DNA of 64,000 nt, from NCBI RefSeq assembly GCF_900129505.1, contig NZ_LT670818.1, forward strand, positions 7,969,001-8,033,000. Direction: 5' to 3'. Positions 1 to 8,953 of this stretch are shown here, in pieces (the stretch's first letter is position 1; the number at the start of each line of letters is the position of its first letter). Origin of the DNA: Bradyrhizobium erythrophlei (GTDB taxonomy: Bacteria > Pseudomonadota > Alphaproteobacteria > Rhizobiales > Xanthobacteraceae). The notes below the pieces were generated by a model, which saw nothing but the letters and a program-made list of their open reading frames with translations, was not told the DNA's origin and did not search any database. The position numbers and the translations under genes were made by a program.

Positions 1-55
1 CGCGAAGCGCATAATTCTTTGCTGAGGAGAGTGACATCGACGACCTTTCCCACGG

Positions 56-87
56 AAAAACCCGCCGGGTTGAGGCGGCGGGTTTCC
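56..87. terminator. Hairpin terminator at window edge
   Basis: Positions 58-66 (AAACCCGCC) pair with 77-85 (GGCGGGTTT) around a 10-base loop. Read on the minus strand the stem is followed by TTTTT; read on the plus strand it ends in TTT, so it could act in both directions. The most likely user is a plus-strand gene lying left of the window, because the nearest minus-strand gene stops at 433. Confidence 0.6.
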
Positions 88-194
88 GTACGCGTTACTT
101 CTCGTGGGCGGCCTAAGGGCAGTCCGCGATTAGCTCGACCATAGCGGTGCCTGGTTAAGAAATCCTCGCGATGGAAATGGAACCGTGGGGTTCC

Positions 195-400
195 GAGTTG
201 CACCCAACTCGTCGTGGCCGAGCTTGACCCGGCCAATCCATCTTCTTCGCAGGATTCTTCTGAAGGTTCTTCGCAAGACTCTTCTGAAGATCGATGGATA
301 CGCGGGTCAAGCCCGCGTATGACGAGTTGTTGTTGTGAAGCACTGCGCTTCGTCGACGGCACTGCATACCGGATCGCCCGCTTTCGCGGGCGATGACACT
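195..400. repeat. Palindromic intergenic repeats (REP-like)
   Basis: This gene-free stretch holds several repeat units: a 24-bp imperfect tandem (243-266 and 267-290), a palindrome with 9-base arms at 298-320 (ATACGCGGG and its complement), and a second palindrome at 373-394 (ATCGCCCG and its complement). Elements of this style are scattered through Bradyrhizobium intergenic regions; assigning them to a named family would need a genome-wide comparison. I see no gene between 95 and 432. Confidence 0.6.
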
Positions 401-432
401 GTTTGTAAGTCGGCTTGTTGTGAATTGCCTTG

Positions 433-1491
433 CTACTTCGCGCCCGCCTTCTGCGCGTAGGCCCACGCGTCCTTTGACAGCGGCACGGTGCGCTTGGCGG
501 ATTCCATGGCCTTGGCGTTCGCGGCGGTGCCGTCGCGGATGCGGCCGGCGATACCCTGGGTGATGCCGGCGAGCCGGAACAGATTGTAGGAAAAATACCA
601 GTTCAGGTCGGGCACGGTGCCGCCGGTGACGTTGCAGTAGATCTGCGCCGCCTCCTCCATGCTCGGAATGTTCAGCGCCTTGAGATCGGCATTGGCGAGG
701 CCCGGCATGGTCCACTGCATCAGCAGATAAGTGAAATCGGCCATGGGATCGCCGAGCGTCGACAGTTCCCAGTCCAGCACCGCCAGCACCCGCGGCTCGG
801 TGGGGTGGAAAATCATGTTGTCGAGGCGATAGTCGCCGTGGACGATCGACACGCGCTCCTGTTGCGGCACGGTCTTCGGCAGCCATTCGGCGAGTTTCTC
901 GAATTCCGGAATGTGCTGGGTTTCGGAGGCGCGGTACTGCTTGGTCCAGCGGTCGACCTGGCGCGCGAAATAATTGCCGGGCTTGCCGAAGTCGCCGAGA
1001 CCGATCGCCTGCGGATCGTAGGTATGCAACTTCGCCAGCGTCTCGATCTTGCTGGTGAAGATCTTGCGGCGATCTGCCGGGGTCTGGCTCGGGAGTGCCT
1101 GATCCCAGAACACCCGGCCCTCCTCCATCGACATGATGTAGAAGGCCGAACCGATGACGCCGTCGTCGGTGCATAGCGCATAGGCTTTGGCGACCGGAAA
1201 TCCCTGCTTGCCGAGCGCGGCGATGACGCGGAATTCGCGGTCGACCGCGTGCGCCGACGGCAGCAATTTGCCGAACGGCCGGCGCCGCATCACATAGGAT
1301 CGCCCGGGGGTGTCGAGCCGGTAGGTTGGATTGGACTGGCCGCCCTTGAACTGCAGGACGACCAGCGGTCCCTGATAGCCCTCGACGTGCTCGCGCATCC
1401 AGCCGTCGAGCCGGAGCTCATCGATTCGATGCCGCTCCTCGACGGGCCTGGTGCCCGAAAACTCCTCGTCGCTTCTGACGCCGTCGGCCAC
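433..1491 (-). CDS. Phosphotransferase family protein (APH-like)
   Basis: A 352-residue protein of the aminoglycoside-phosphotransferase/choline-kinase fold. The Brenner-type catalytic motif HGDYRLDN is at residues 218-225 and the metal-binding DWE at 240-242, followed by LSTLGDPMADF. Proteins of this subgroup are usually encoded beside acyl-CoA dehydrogenases (compare the ACAD10/ACAD11 fusions) and are thought to phosphorylate hydroxyacyl substrates rather than antibiotics. Here the acyl-CoA dehydrogenase is immediately upstream (stop 1542, 50 bases away) on the same strand, so the two probably form one unit. The start is GTG at 1491, preceded by AAGGGAGCG. The substrate is not known. Confidence 0.88.
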   Translation of the reverse strand: MADGVRSDEEFSGTRPVEERHRIDELRLDGWMREHVEGYQGPLVVLQFKGGQSNPTYRLDTPGRSYVMRRRPFGKLLPSAHAVDREFRVIAALGKQGFPVAKAYALCTDDGVIGSAFYIMSMEEGRVFWDQALPSQTPADRRKIFTSKIETLAKLHTYDPQAIGLGDFGKPGNYFARQVDRWTKQYRASETQHIPEFEKLAEWLPKTVPQQERVSIVHGDYRLDNMIFHPTEPRVLAVLDWELSTLGDPMADFTYLLMQWTMPGLANADLKALNIPSMEEAAQIYCNVTGGTVPDLNWYFSYNLFRLAGITQGIAGRIRDGTAANAKAMESAKRTVPLSKDAWAYAQKAGAK

Positions 1492-1541
1492 GATGACGCT
1501 CCCTTATTTCTTTGGGGAGCGCCAAGTTTGGTGGGCTCCCG

Positions 1542-2780
1542 TTAGTGCGTGGTGGGAGAGTTTGCATACTTCCGAAGTTCAAGTCTGGCAATGGCGCGGT
1601 TATGGACCTCGTCCGGACCGTCGGCGAGCCGCATCGTCCGCATCGAGGCATAGTCCCGGGCCAGACCCGCGTCGTCGGAGACGCCGGCGCCGCCGAAGGC
1701 CTGGATGGCGTTGTCGATGATCTTCAGCGCCATGTTCGGCGCCGCCACCTTGATCATGGCGATTTCAAGCTGCGCGGTCTTGTTGCCGACCTTGTCCATC
1801 ATGTCGGCGGCCTTCAGGCACAGCAGGCGGTTCATCTCGATGTCGGTGCGGGCCTCCGCGATGCGCTGTTCCCAGATCGAGTGCTCGATGATCTTCTTGC
1901 CGAACGCGGTGCGCGACGACAGCCGCCGCACCATCTTCTCCAGCGCCTCCTCGGCCTTGCCGATGGTGCGCATGCAGTGATGGATGCGCCCGGGACCGAG
2001 GCGGCCCTGGGCGATCTCGAAACCCCTGCCCTCGCCGAGCAGGATGTTTTCGGCGGGAACGCGAACGTTCTCCAGGAGCACCTGGGCGTGGCCGTGCGGC
2101 GCATCGTCATAGCCGAACACCGGCAGCATCTTCTCGACCTTGATGCCGGGGGTGTCGAGCGGCACCAGGATCTGCGACTGCTGCTGGTGCTTGGCCTGGG
2201 TCGGGTCGGTCTTGCCCATCAGGATCGCGACCTTGCAGCGGGGATCGCCGACGCCGGACGACCACCATTTGCGGCCGTTGATGACGTAATGATCGCCATC
2301 GCGCTTGATGCTGGTTTCGATGTTGGTCGCGTCCGACGACGCCACCGCGGGCTCGGTCATCAGGAAGGCGGAGCGGATCTCGCCGTCCATCAGCGGCCGC
2401 AGCCATTTGCGCTTCTGCTCCTTGTTGGCATAGCGCATGAACACTTCCATGTTGCCGGTATCGGGCGCCGAGCAGTTGAACACTTCCGAGGCCCAGCTGA
2501 TATGGCCCATTTCCTCGGCGAGCAGCGCGTATTCGAGGTTGGTCAATCCCGCACCGCGGAATTCGTCGTCCTCATGCGCGGACGGCGGCATGAACATGTT
2601 CCAGAGGCCCTCGGCCTTCGCCTTCTTCTTGAGGTCTTCGAGGATCGGGATCACCTTCCAGCGCGGGCCTTCCTCGTCCTGCTTGCGATAGATCGGCACC
2701 GCCGGCCGGACGTGCTTGGTCATGAAGGCCTGCACCCGTTCGAGCCATTCCTTTTGCTTGTCCGACAAATTGAAGTCCAT
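1542..2780 (-). CDS. Acyl-CoA dehydrogenase (ACAD11-like)
   Basis: A 412-residue FAD-dependent acyl-CoA dehydrogenase starting [12 protein letters not shown]. It has the family's N-terminal helical domain, middle beta domain ([21 protein letters not shown]) and C-terminal helical domain with [11 protein letters not shown] and ADGPDEVH. The ATG at 2780 is chosen over an upstream in-frame ATG at 2852 because GAGGAG lies 7 bases before it and the conserved domain begins there. It would oxidise acyl-CoA to enoyl-CoA in the cytoplasm. It pairs with the downstream APH-like kinase, and a divergent TetR gene with a candidate operator lies upstream, suggesting fatty-acid-responsive control. Chain-length preference cannot be read from the sequence. 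Confidence 0.92.
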   Translation of the reverse strand: MDFNLSDKQKEWLERVQAFMTKHVRPAVPIYRKQDEEGPRWKVIPILEDLKKKAKAEGLWNMFMPPSAHEDDEFRGAGLTNLEYALLAEEMGHISWASEVFNCSAPDTGNMEVFMRYANKEQKRKWLRPLMDGEIRSAFLMTEPAVASSDATNIETSIKRDGDHYVINGRKWWSSGVGDPRCKVAILMGKTDPTQAKHQQQSQILVPLDTPGIKVEKMLPVFGYDDAPHGHAQVLLENVRVPAENILLGEGRGFEIAQGRLGPGRIHHCMRTIGKAEEALEKMVRRLSSRTAFGKKIIEHSIWEQRIAEARTDIEMNRLLCLKAADMMDKVGNKTAQLEIAMIKVAAPNMALKIIDNAIQAFGGAGVSDDAGLARDYASMRTMRLADGPDEVHNRAIARLELRKYANSPTTH

Positions 2781-2923
2781 GGGATGCTCCTCGCCTGTTC
2801 CAGGATTGTTGGCCGCAACTGTCTGCCCGCCGTCCGCGCGCCGCAAGGCCATTTATCGAGAGGCTCGCGGCAATGATGACGAAGGCGTGACCAGCCGGAG
2901 ATGCGATGCGCATGCCGCGCGGA

Positions 2924-2970
2924 TTGACATTTCCGGCCCTTCAAACGATAGTTTCATACAATTGTTTGAA
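2924..2970 (+). promoter_or_regulatory. Candidate tetR promoter and operator
   Basis: TTGACA at 2924-2929 is followed after 17 bases by GATAGT (2947-2952), a plausible sigma-70 pair reading toward the tetR gene. Overlapping it is an inverted repeat, TTCAAAC at 2940-2946 and GTTTGAA at 2964-2970, with 17 bases between the arms. The site lies between the divergent acyl-CoA dehydrogenase and tetR starts, where a TetR repressor would control both. This is inference from position and symmetry. Confidence 0.45.
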
Positions 2971-2991
2971 TTGCAACTCCATCCCACGCCT

Positions 2992-3083
2992 GTCATTCCG
3001 GGGCAGCCCGCAGGGCTGAACCCGGAATCCAGAGATTGCAGAATCGAGATTCCGGGTTCGCGCTTCGCGCGCCCCGGAATGAC
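2992..3083. repeat. Long inverted-repeat element
   Basis: GTCATTCCGGGG (2992-3003) and CCCCGGAATGAC (3072-3083) are perfect inverted arms. Inside them CCCGGAATC and GATTCCGGG form a second pair. This is the classic layout of a mobile palindromic repeat in rhizobial intergenic DNA. It ends about 20 bases before the tetR ATG and may form a strong hairpin in its leader. Confidence 0.65.
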
Positions 3084-3101
3084 GGGAAAAGGTTTGAGGC
3101 C

Positions 3102-3773
3102 ATGGCGTCGGATCATACCAGGACTGCCATCCTCGCCGCCGCCGAACGGCTTTACGCCGATCGCGGCTTTGGCGACGTCACGCTGCGCGACATCGTGGCG
3201 GCGGCCGACGTCAATCTGGCGGCGGTGAACTATCATTTCGGTTCCAAGGACGAGTTGATCGCCGAACTGTTCGTCACCCGCTCGATCGCGACCAACCGCC
3301 AGCGGCTCAACGAGTTGAAGGCCGCCGAGGAAGCCGGCGGCGGACGCGCCGGGATCGATGCCATCCTGCGCGCGCTGGTGGGGCCGCCGCTGCACGGCTG
3401 CCTCGGGCCCGACCGCGAGGGCTCGACGGCGGCGCGCTTCATGATCCGCGCCTCGATCGAATCGGTCCCGCCGATCCGCCGCATCAAGAATCGCGAAGTC
3501 GACCACTTGCGAAAATTCGCCGCGGCGATGCGGCGCTCACTGCCCGACCGCAGCGAGGTCGATCTCTATTGGGGCCTGCACTTTGCGCTCGCCATGGCCC
3601 ACCACACCATCCGCGAAAGCGAGCGCTTGACGCGGCTGTCGGACGGAAAATGCGACCTCAATGACGTCCAGGCGATCATCGAGCGCATCGTCGCGGTGTC
3701 GGTGATGGCGCTGACGGGGGCTGAGACGGAAAAGAAGCCGCCCGCGAAGCTGGTGACGCGCGACGCGCGGTGA
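3102..3773 (+). CDS. TetR family transcriptional regulator
   Basis: A 223-residue repressor. The N-terminal helix-turn-helix spans about residues 8-52, with the typical TetR pattern ILAAAERLYADRGFGDVT and VNYHFGSKDEL. The C-terminal region looks like the TetR_C domain of fatty-acid-type regulators. The ATG at 3102 is used because the HTH begins directly after it; the upstream codons lie in the inverted-repeat element. It is divergent from the acyl-CoA dehydrogenase/phosphotransferase pair, which is its likely target, probably with an acyl-CoA ligand. The gene is convergent with bioB. Confidence 0.9.
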   Translation: MASDHTRTAILAAAERLYADRGFGDVTLRDIVAAADVNLAAVNYHFGSKDELIAELFVTRSIATNRQRLNELKAAEEAGGGRAGIDAILRALVGPPLHGCLGPDREGSTAARFMIRASIESVPPIRRIKNREVDHLRKFAAAMRRSLPDRSEVDLYWGLHFALAMAHHTIRESERLTRLSDGKCDLNDVQAIIERIVAVSVMALTGAETEKKPPAKLVTRDAR

Positions 3774-3789
3774 GCGCGGTCTCGCTACG

Positions 3790-3920
3790 CTGGCCTCATG
3801 GTTCGAGACGCGCGGCATTGCCGCGCTCCTCACCATGAGGGTCTACGACCTCATCCTGAATAAGGGGTTGGACCTCATCCTGAGGAGCATCGCCAAAGCG
3901 ATGCGTCTCGAAGGTTGAAG
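3790..3920. repeat. Intergenic repeat between convergent genes
   Basis: The region contains two copies of GACCTCATCCTGA, then AGGAGC and GCGTCTCGAAGG, a combination that recurs in Bradyrhizobium intergenic DNA. An inverted CCTCATGG/CCATGAGG pair lies at its left end. It separates tetR and bioB, which converge here, and may serve as a bidirectional terminator. Confidence 0.5.
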
Positions 3921-3931
3921 CCAAACGGGGA

Positions 3932-4930
3932 CTAAATCTCCAGCGCCTCGATGCCGAGGCGGCGGAACAGCGCGGCGTCGTGGTCTTCGCCGGGATTGCC
4001 GGCGGTCAGCAGCGTATCGCCGACGAAGATCGAATTGGCGCCGGCGAAGAAACACAGGGCCTGCATCTCGTCGGTCATGGCGCTGCGGCCGGCCGAGAGG
4101 CGAACAAAGGATTTCGGCATCAGGATGCGCGCCAGCGCGATGGTGCGGACGAAATCGATCGGCTCGATCGGGTCGGCCTGCGCCAGCGGCGTGCCCGCGA
4201 TCGGGATCAGCATGTTGATCGGCACGCTTTCGGGATGCTCCGGCAAATTGGCCAGCGTCACCAGCATGTCGACGCGGTCGCCCGCCTCCTCGCCCATGCC
4301 GACGATGCCGCCGCAGCACACCTTGATGCCGCACTCCCGCACATGGGCCAGCGTTTGCAGCCGGTCGGCAAAGCTGTGCGTGGAGATGATGTTGCCGTAA
4401 TGGCGTTCGGACGTGTCGATGTTGTGGTTGAAATAATCGAGACCGGCTTCGCCCAGCCGCGCGGCCTGCGCACCGTCGAGCATCCCGAGCGTCATGCAGG
4501 TCTCCATGCCGAGCGCCTTGACGCCCTCGACCATGGCGACGACGGCGTCCATGTCGCGGTCCTTCGGGCTGCGCCAGGCGGCGCCCATGCAATAGCGGGT
4601 GGCACCGGCGTCGCGGGCCTTGCGCGCCTCTGCCAGCACGCGTTCCACCTCCATCAGCCGGGACGCCTTGAGGCCGGACTCGTGATGGCTGGACTGGCTG
4701 CAATAGCCGCAATCCTCGGGGCACCCGCCGGTCTTGATGCTGAGCAGCCGGCTGAGCTGGACCTTGTTGGGGTCGAAATTCCGGCGGTGGATGGTCTGGG
4801 CCTGGAACAAGAGATCATTGAACGGAGCCTCGTAAAGCGCAAGCGCCTCTTCTTTCGTCCAATTCTGGCGGATGTCGCCGTATAGCGGTCTCGCCGAATT
4901 CATCTCGCTGGAGCGCGCTGCAATCGTCAT
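3932..4930 (-). CDS. bioB: Biotin synthase
   Basis: A 332-residue radical SAM enzyme that inserts sulfur into dethiobiotin, the last step of biotin synthesis. The radical-SAM cluster motif is C70-x3-C74-x2-C77 in [13 protein letters not shown], and the downstream motifs YNHNIDTS-like ([10 protein letters not shown]) and [10 protein letters not shown] are typical of BioB. The length fits the family. The ATG at 4930 gives a short leader before the conserved GDIRQNWT segment; an internal ATG at residue 10 is also possible. It stands alone here: no bioF, bioA or bioD is visible nearby. Confidence 0.96.
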   Translation of the reverse strand: MTIAARSSEMNSARPLYGDIRQNWTKEEALALYEAPFNDLLFQAQTIHRRNFDPNKVQLSRLLSIKTGGCPEDCGYCSQSSHHESGLKASRLMEVERVLAEARKARDAGATRYCMGAAWRSPKDRDMDAVVAMVEGVKALGMETCMTLGMLDGAQAARLGEAGLDYFNHNIDTSERHYGNIISTHSFADRLQTLAHVRECGIKVCCGGIVGMGEEAGDRVDMLVTLANLPEHPESVPINMLIPIAGTPLAQADPIEPIDFVRTIALARILMPKSFVRLSAGRSAMTDEMQALCFFAGANSIFVGDTLLTAGNPGEDHDAALFRRLGIEALEI

Positions 4931-5077
4931 ATCCCCTCCGCTGGAGCACCGGGCCGCAAGCCGGCCGAACGGCGCGACTTAGCCCGATTGCCGGCTGCCT
5001 CGCAATGCCGGGCGTCCCTCGAAACAGGTTTCTGACGGGCAAGTGAACGAAGCGCGGAGAATTCCCTCATGCGGCAA

Positions 5078-5470
5078 CTAGATCATCGCGACGCAGTCGA
5101 TCTCGATGTCGAAGGGTCCGGTCCATTCCGGCACGCAGACGAAAATACGCGCCGGCGGGTTCTCCGGAAAATAGCGCGCATAGATCGCGTTGACGGTCGC
5201 GAAGTGCTTGGCCGAGGTGCAGTAGATGTTGCACTTCATGACGTTCTCGAGGCTCGTGCCCGCGGTTTCCAGGCACAGCTTCATCTGTTCGAGGATCAGC
5301 TCGGTCTGCCGCTCGATCGGCGCCGGCAGGATCTCGCCGGTCTCGGGATCGAACGGCGGCAGGCCCAAGACGAACACCATGCCGCCGCCACGCGTGACCG
5401 GCGAAACGGGTGCGTTCCACCGCGCCAGATAAGAGGAGATCGGCTCGACGCGGATGGCTTCTCGCTTCAT
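5078..5470 (-). CDS. RidA/YjgF family protein
   Basis: A 130-residue protein of the RidA (YjgF/YER057c/UK114) family, cytoplasmic trimeric enzymes that hydrolyse reactive enamine/imine intermediates; many paralogs have other deaminase roles. The C-terminal signature PPARIFVCVPEWTGPFDIEI fits the family pattern P-[AST]-R, although the usual valine/acidic arrangement is diverged. The ATG at 5470 is preferred to one at 5515 because the conserved region begins right after it. It sits between bioB and a CoA transferase on the same strand with 108- and 147-base gaps, so operon membership is uncertain. Confidence 0.85.
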   Translation of the reverse strand: MKREAIRVEPISSYLARWNAPVSPVTRGGGMVFVLGLPPFDPETGEILPAPIERQTELILEQMKLCLETAGTSLENVMKCNIYCTSAKHFATVNAIYARYFPENPPARIFVCVPEWTGPFDIEIDCVAMI

Positions 5471-5578
5471 GGCATACCCTTCGGTTCGGATCGATCCGAT
5501 GCCCGAAGCTAGCACGCGCGGCGCCAGCCATGTTTCGACCGCGGTGGAAGCATTGATGCTTCCAGAGTTCGCTGCCGC

Positions 5579-6808
5579 CTAGATAATCCCCTGCTCTTTC
5601 AACGCATCGAGCTTTGCCTCGTCATAGCCGAGCTTCGAGGCCAGCACTTCCCGCGTGTCGGCCCCCAAAAGCGGCGGCGCGCGATAGTCCTTCACCGGGG
5701 TCCCGGAAAACGTGAGGGGATTGCGGATCAGCGACAGCGCATGCTCGAAGGGATGGTCGACCTTGATCTCCATGCCGCGCGAGCGCACATGCGGATCGGC
5801 GAACACCTGCTCGAAATTGTTGATCGGTCCGGAGGGCACGCCGGCCTTCTCCAGCTCTTCCAGCCAATGGGCCACGGAGCTCTTCAGGAACAGGCCGGCG
5901 AAGATCGCCATGATTTCCTTGCCGTGAACGACGCGATCGTTGTTCTTGAGGAATTTCGGATCGGCGGCGAGTTCGGGCTGACCGAGCACGGCGCAGGTGC
6001 GCGCGAACTGTCCGTCGTTGCCGACCACGAGCATCAACTCGCCGTCGGTGCAGCGGAACACGCCGGCCGGCATGCCGCCATTGCCCCAGGTGCCGCGCCG
6101 CGGCGGCGTCTTGCCGTTGACGAGGTAGATCTGCGCCCAATGCGACAGCGACGCGATCACGGTGTCGAACAGGCAGACATCGACATGCTGCCCCTCCCCG
6201 CCATTGGCCTTGCGGTGATAGAGCGCCGCCAGGATGCCGATCGATGTATTCATGCCGGTCATGTAGTCGACGATGGAGGGGCCGACCTTCATCGGCCCGG
6301 CGCCGGGCTCGCCGTCCATGTGGCCGGTGACGCTCATCAAGCCGCCCATCGCCTGCAGGATCGCGTCATACCCGGCGCGCGACGCATAAGGCCCGGTCTG
6401 GCCGAAGCCGGTCACCGAGCAATAGATGATGCCGGGATTGATCGCCCTAATCGTCTCGTAATCGAGGCCGTAACGCTTGAGATCGCCGACCTTGTAGTTC
6501 TCCATCATCACGTCGCAGGATTTTGCCAGTTCGCGGATGATCGCCTGGCCTTCGGGTTTTGCGATGTTGACGGTAACCGACTGCTTGTTGCGGTTGGCGC
6601 AGAGATAGAACGAGTTGTTGTTGTTCTCCCTGCCCTCAGGGTCGACCAGATAAGGCGGCCCGAAGGCGCGCGCGTCGTCGCCGCCGCCCGGCCGCTCGAT
6701 CTTGATCACCTCCGCGCCGAGATCGGCCAGCATTTGCGCCGACAGCGGTCCCGCCAGCACCCGCGTGAGATCGAGGATTTTGATGCCTGAAAGGGGCAGA
6801 CCCGACAT
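5579..6808 (-). CDS. CaiB/BaiF family CoA transferase
   Basis: A 409-residue class III CoA transferase that moves CoA between carboxylic acids. It shows the N-terminal LPLSGIKILDLTRVLAGP and LGAEVIKIERP motifs, the central VTGFGQTGPY, and VDYMTGMNT around the region that carries the catalytic aspartate (about residue 181 from this start). The ATG at 6808 is chosen because GGAGGA lies 7 bases upstream; the GTG two codons earlier is too close to that site. Substrate and pathway are not clear; the upstream neighbour is a divergent small exported protein. Confidence 0.93.
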   Translation of the reverse strand: MSGLPLSGIKILDLTRVLAGPLSAQMLADLGAEVIKIERPGGGDDARAFGPPYLVDPEGRENNNNSFYLCANRNKQSVTVNIAKPEGQAIIRELAKSCDVMMENYKVGDLKRYGLDYETIRAINPGIIYCSVTGFGQTGPYASRAGYDAILQAMGGLMSVTGHMDGEPGAGPMKVGPSIVDYMTGMNTSIGILAALYHRKANGGEGQHVDVCLFDTVIASLSHWAQIYLVNGKTPPRRGTWGNGGMPAGVFRCTDGELMLVVGNDGQFARTCAVLGQPELAADPKFLKNNDRVVHGKEIMAIFAGLFLKSSVAHWLEELEKAGVPSGPINNFEQVFADPHVRSRGMEIKVDHPFEHALSLIRNPLTFSGTPVKDYRAPPLLGADTREVLASKLGYDEAKLDALKEQGII

Positions 6809-7016
6809 GAACACTTCCTCCGGAACTCGCGGCCTTAAGGCAGCGGGAGCGACCCGCCGGCGCGAATGAAATCTGCCGATACACTATTTTGACACCCGCG
6901 AGCACTGCGTTGGCGGCATGCAGCCATCCTTCCGCCGCGCCCGCGCCACCCTGGACCGGGAGAATTGTCTCACGCGGGACACGGTGGTATGTACCGGGGA
7001 TGAGGGGTGCCCAAGC

Positions 7017-7316
7017 ATGAGAATTATCCGTGCCGTCGCGATGATCGCGTTGCTGGCCGCCCCGGCTTTCGCCTCCGCGCAAGGTTTCGGCCAGAACCAG
7101 GGTCACGTCCAGCAGGCCGGAGAAAAGCCCGCCGAGAAATCAAGACAAGAGATCGAAGCCGACAAGGAAGCGGAAAGGGCCTACCACAAATCGCTGAGTA
7201 ACATTCCTGACCACGCCGTTTCCGACCCGTGGGGCAACGTGCGCAGCGAGACTGCACCCAAAGCCGCCGCGAAGCCCCCGGCGAAGCGAACCAAGATCGG
7301 CGATACCGCGCACTAA
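7017..7316 (+). CDS. Small exported hypothetical protein
   Basis: A 99-residue protein with a clear signal peptide: MRIIRAVAMIALLAAPAFA, with cleavage probably after ASA (residues 19-21). The mature part is highly charged and Lys/Ala-rich (QQAGEKPAEKSRQEIEADKE) with a C-terminal KAAAKPPAKRTK stretch, so it is probably unstructured or helical in the periplasm. The ATG at 7017 is chosen because the signal peptide starts there. It is the last gene before the tRNA-derived repeat at 7435. No function recognised. Confidence 0.7.
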   Translation: MRIIRAVAMIALLAAPAFASAQGFGQNQGHVQQAGEKPAEKSRQEIEADKEAERAYHKSLSNIPDHAVSDPWGNVRSETAPKAAAKPPAKRTKIGDTAH

Positions 7317-7434
7317 CCGGACCCTGTCAGCCTCGGGATGCGAATTTGCGGCGCGGGATCAAGCGTTCCTCGATCCGATTGCGCTGCGTCATTCGCCGCG
7401 GACCGTGGCTGCGGCGACAAAGATTTAAGGACAT

Positions 7435-7503
7435 TGGAGCGGGTGAAGGGAATCGAACCCTCGTATTCAGCTAGGAAGTCGGGAAATCTTGCAGTGTTTT
7501 CAA
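7435..7503 (-). repeat. tRNA-Gly(UCC) 3'-half, candidate att site
   Basis: Read on the minus strand, positions 7480-7435 give the anticodon arm to the CCA end of a tRNA-Gly with anticodon UCC: a T-arm with GGGTTCGATTCCC and the 3' end ACCCGCTCCA. The D-arm and 5' acceptor strand are missing, so this is not a working tRNA. The same 46 bases recur at 53939-53984 with one mismatch (7473 against 53977), and similarity continues to 7503 (15 of 23 further bases, including GCARTGTTTTCAA). This is the typical product of site-specific integration into a tRNA 3' end. Confidence 0.8.
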
Positions 7504-7951
7504 CGTGCACCACTATCCCAGTCGATACATCACTTGAACGTTTGGTCACAGCCGATCCCGCAATCCAAATGATCCAGCATGATCTTATGCTTCTGCATAA
7601 ATCAAAGTTGAGCCCCACAATCGCGGCTGATGCATCATCTCGGTATGAAGGCGCGAGGCGCCTGGCCAGGCGCTGGGAGACACGACAATGCCGGTCAGTC
7701 CAGCCGACCATGGGTACAATGCAAAATCGTCCTAACCTATTGCTAGCAATTAACTTTCTGACGTATCCCGTCTGGGTGGCTTTTGGGCCGCAGTTTCGGT
7801 AATCGCAGAGTAAGACTTAGGTTCGCGAATTTCGCGAGCCCGCACCCAAATACTCCCTTGCCACCTGTCCTTGGCTAACAAGCTGGTCGAATCGGTTTGA
7901 TGCTCGCCTATAAGGACGTGGTTGGCGCTGGTGTAATAGTCCGTGACGCAA
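7504..7951. other. Gene-free stretch right of the left repeat
   Basis: I see no convincing gene here and no integrase. The composition is more AT-rich than the flanks around 7730-7770. A short palindrome (GGTTCGCGAA with TTCGCGAGCC) at about 7820-7840 lies downstream of the cobC stop and could end cobC transcription. A plus-strand reading frame crossing the repeat lacks family similarity and is not called. Confidence 0.5.
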
Positions 7952-8944
7952 CTATTTAAACGACGCGAGTGCACCAGCGAGGCGGTGGAGATCGTGTTTA
8001 TGCGGAGGCAAGCCAAAGCGCAGCAGATCATCGGCCCACTCGAAACGCCGGCACCAGATGTACTGCGCAGCGAGCACCGCATGCATTTTCGTTGCATCGG
8101 GGTGCTGCACGAGCCGGAACAATCCAGTTCCCCCAAGAATCGTGAGTCCCGCAACTGCGAGTACGGTGTCGAGTTCACGCGTCCGGTGTTGAATCGCATT
8201 GCGCATGCAACGTGCCCATTCCTTGTCGCGCAACGCGGCGAGGCCGATGTTCAGAGCTGGTCCGGAGCAAGGCCAAGGACCGAGCGCCAGAGAGATGCGC
8301 TGGGCGACGTCCCGATGCGCGATAGCAAATCCCAACCTGAGCCCGGCGAGACCGTAAAACTTCCCAAAGGAGCGCAGGATCACGACGGGCAACTCAACGC
8401 ACAACCCGACCGCACTGATTTCGGGTTCCATGTCCGCAAAGGCTTCATCTATGACCAGCCATCCGCCACGATCCTGCAGCAGCTCAGCGGCGCGTGCCAG
8501 CGCAGAGTGGCCGGTCACGCGTCCGTCGGGATTATTGGGATTCACGACCACTGCATGGCGGACAGCATCGGGAAGCTCATCGAGATTGGCGACTGCGATC
8601 ACCTCATGACCAGCAATACGCCAGGCCAGTTCGTGTTCATGATAGGTCGGCCCGACAATCGCGACCGATCCTCTGCTCGCGAGTTGCGGCAGCCATTGGA
8701 TCAACGACTGGGTTCCTGGAGCCACGACGACTTCGGCATCGGCAAGTACGGCGTAAGCATCACGCGCAGCCGCAATCAGGGCTTCCTCGGCAGCGCGCGA
8801 CGGCAAGCGCTGCCACACGGCGCCGGGCAAATCAGCAGGGATCGGCCACGGCCAGGGACTAATGCCGGTCGACAGGTCGAGCCACATTTGCGGCGTCCCG
8901 CCATAACGCGCAATTGCCCCGGTCAGATCTCCGCCATGTTTCAT
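7952..8944 (-). CDS. cobC: Threonine-phosphate decarboxylase (CobC)
   Basis: A 330-residue PLP enzyme of the histidinol-phosphate aminotransferase fold. In the Pseudomonas denitrificans naming, CobC supplies the (R)-1-amino-2-propanol O-phosphate arm attached by CobD; the Salmonella counterpart is called CobD. Visible motifs: NPNNPDGR (135-142), the aspartate in VIDEAF (D166), and the PLP lysine in SFGKFYGLAGLRLGF (K195). It starts with MKHGGDL, the typical CobC opening. Its start lies only 9 bases from the divergent BtuF-like start, so the two promoters must overlap the opposing coding regions. No riboswitch is visible here. Confidence 0.92.
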   Translation of the reverse strand: MKHGGDLTGAIARYGGTPQMWLDLSTGISPWPWPIPADLPGAVWQRLPSRAAEEALIAAARDAYAVLADAEVVVAPGTQSLIQWLPQLASRGSVAIVGPTYHEHELAWRIAGHEVIAVANLDELPDAVRHAVVVNPNNPDGRVTGHSALARAAELLQDRGGWLVIDEAFADMEPEISAVGLCVELPVVILRSFGKFYGLAGLRLGFAIAHRDVAQRISLALGPWPCSGPALNIGLAALRDKEWARCMRNAIQHRTRELDTVLAVAGLTILGGTGLFRLVQHPDATKMHAVLAAQYIWCRRFEWADDLLRFGLPPHKHDLHRLAGALASFK

Positions 8945-8953
8945 CTGCGCTTC

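Noticed and set aside
243..290. Start of a CRISPR array
   Set aside because: Only two 24-bp units in direct contact with no spacer; it is a simple tandem duplication.
1512..2876. 454-codon plus-strand frame opposite the acyl-CoA dehydrogenase
   Set aside because: It is the antisense shadow of a clear family member, rich in Arg/His/Ala, as expected from high-GC codon bias.
3980..4885. 301-codon plus-strand frame opposite bioB
   Set aside because: Antisense shadow with no motif; bioB on the minus strand has the radical-SAM cysteines.
7435..7480. Functional tRNA gene
   Set aside because: The 5' acceptor strand and D-arm are absent, so it cannot fold as a tRNA; the same holds at 53939.
7943..8935. 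Long plus-strand frame leading into the BtuF-like gene
   Set aside because: It is antisense to cobC and has no family similarity; only the part from 8954 on matches a binding protein.
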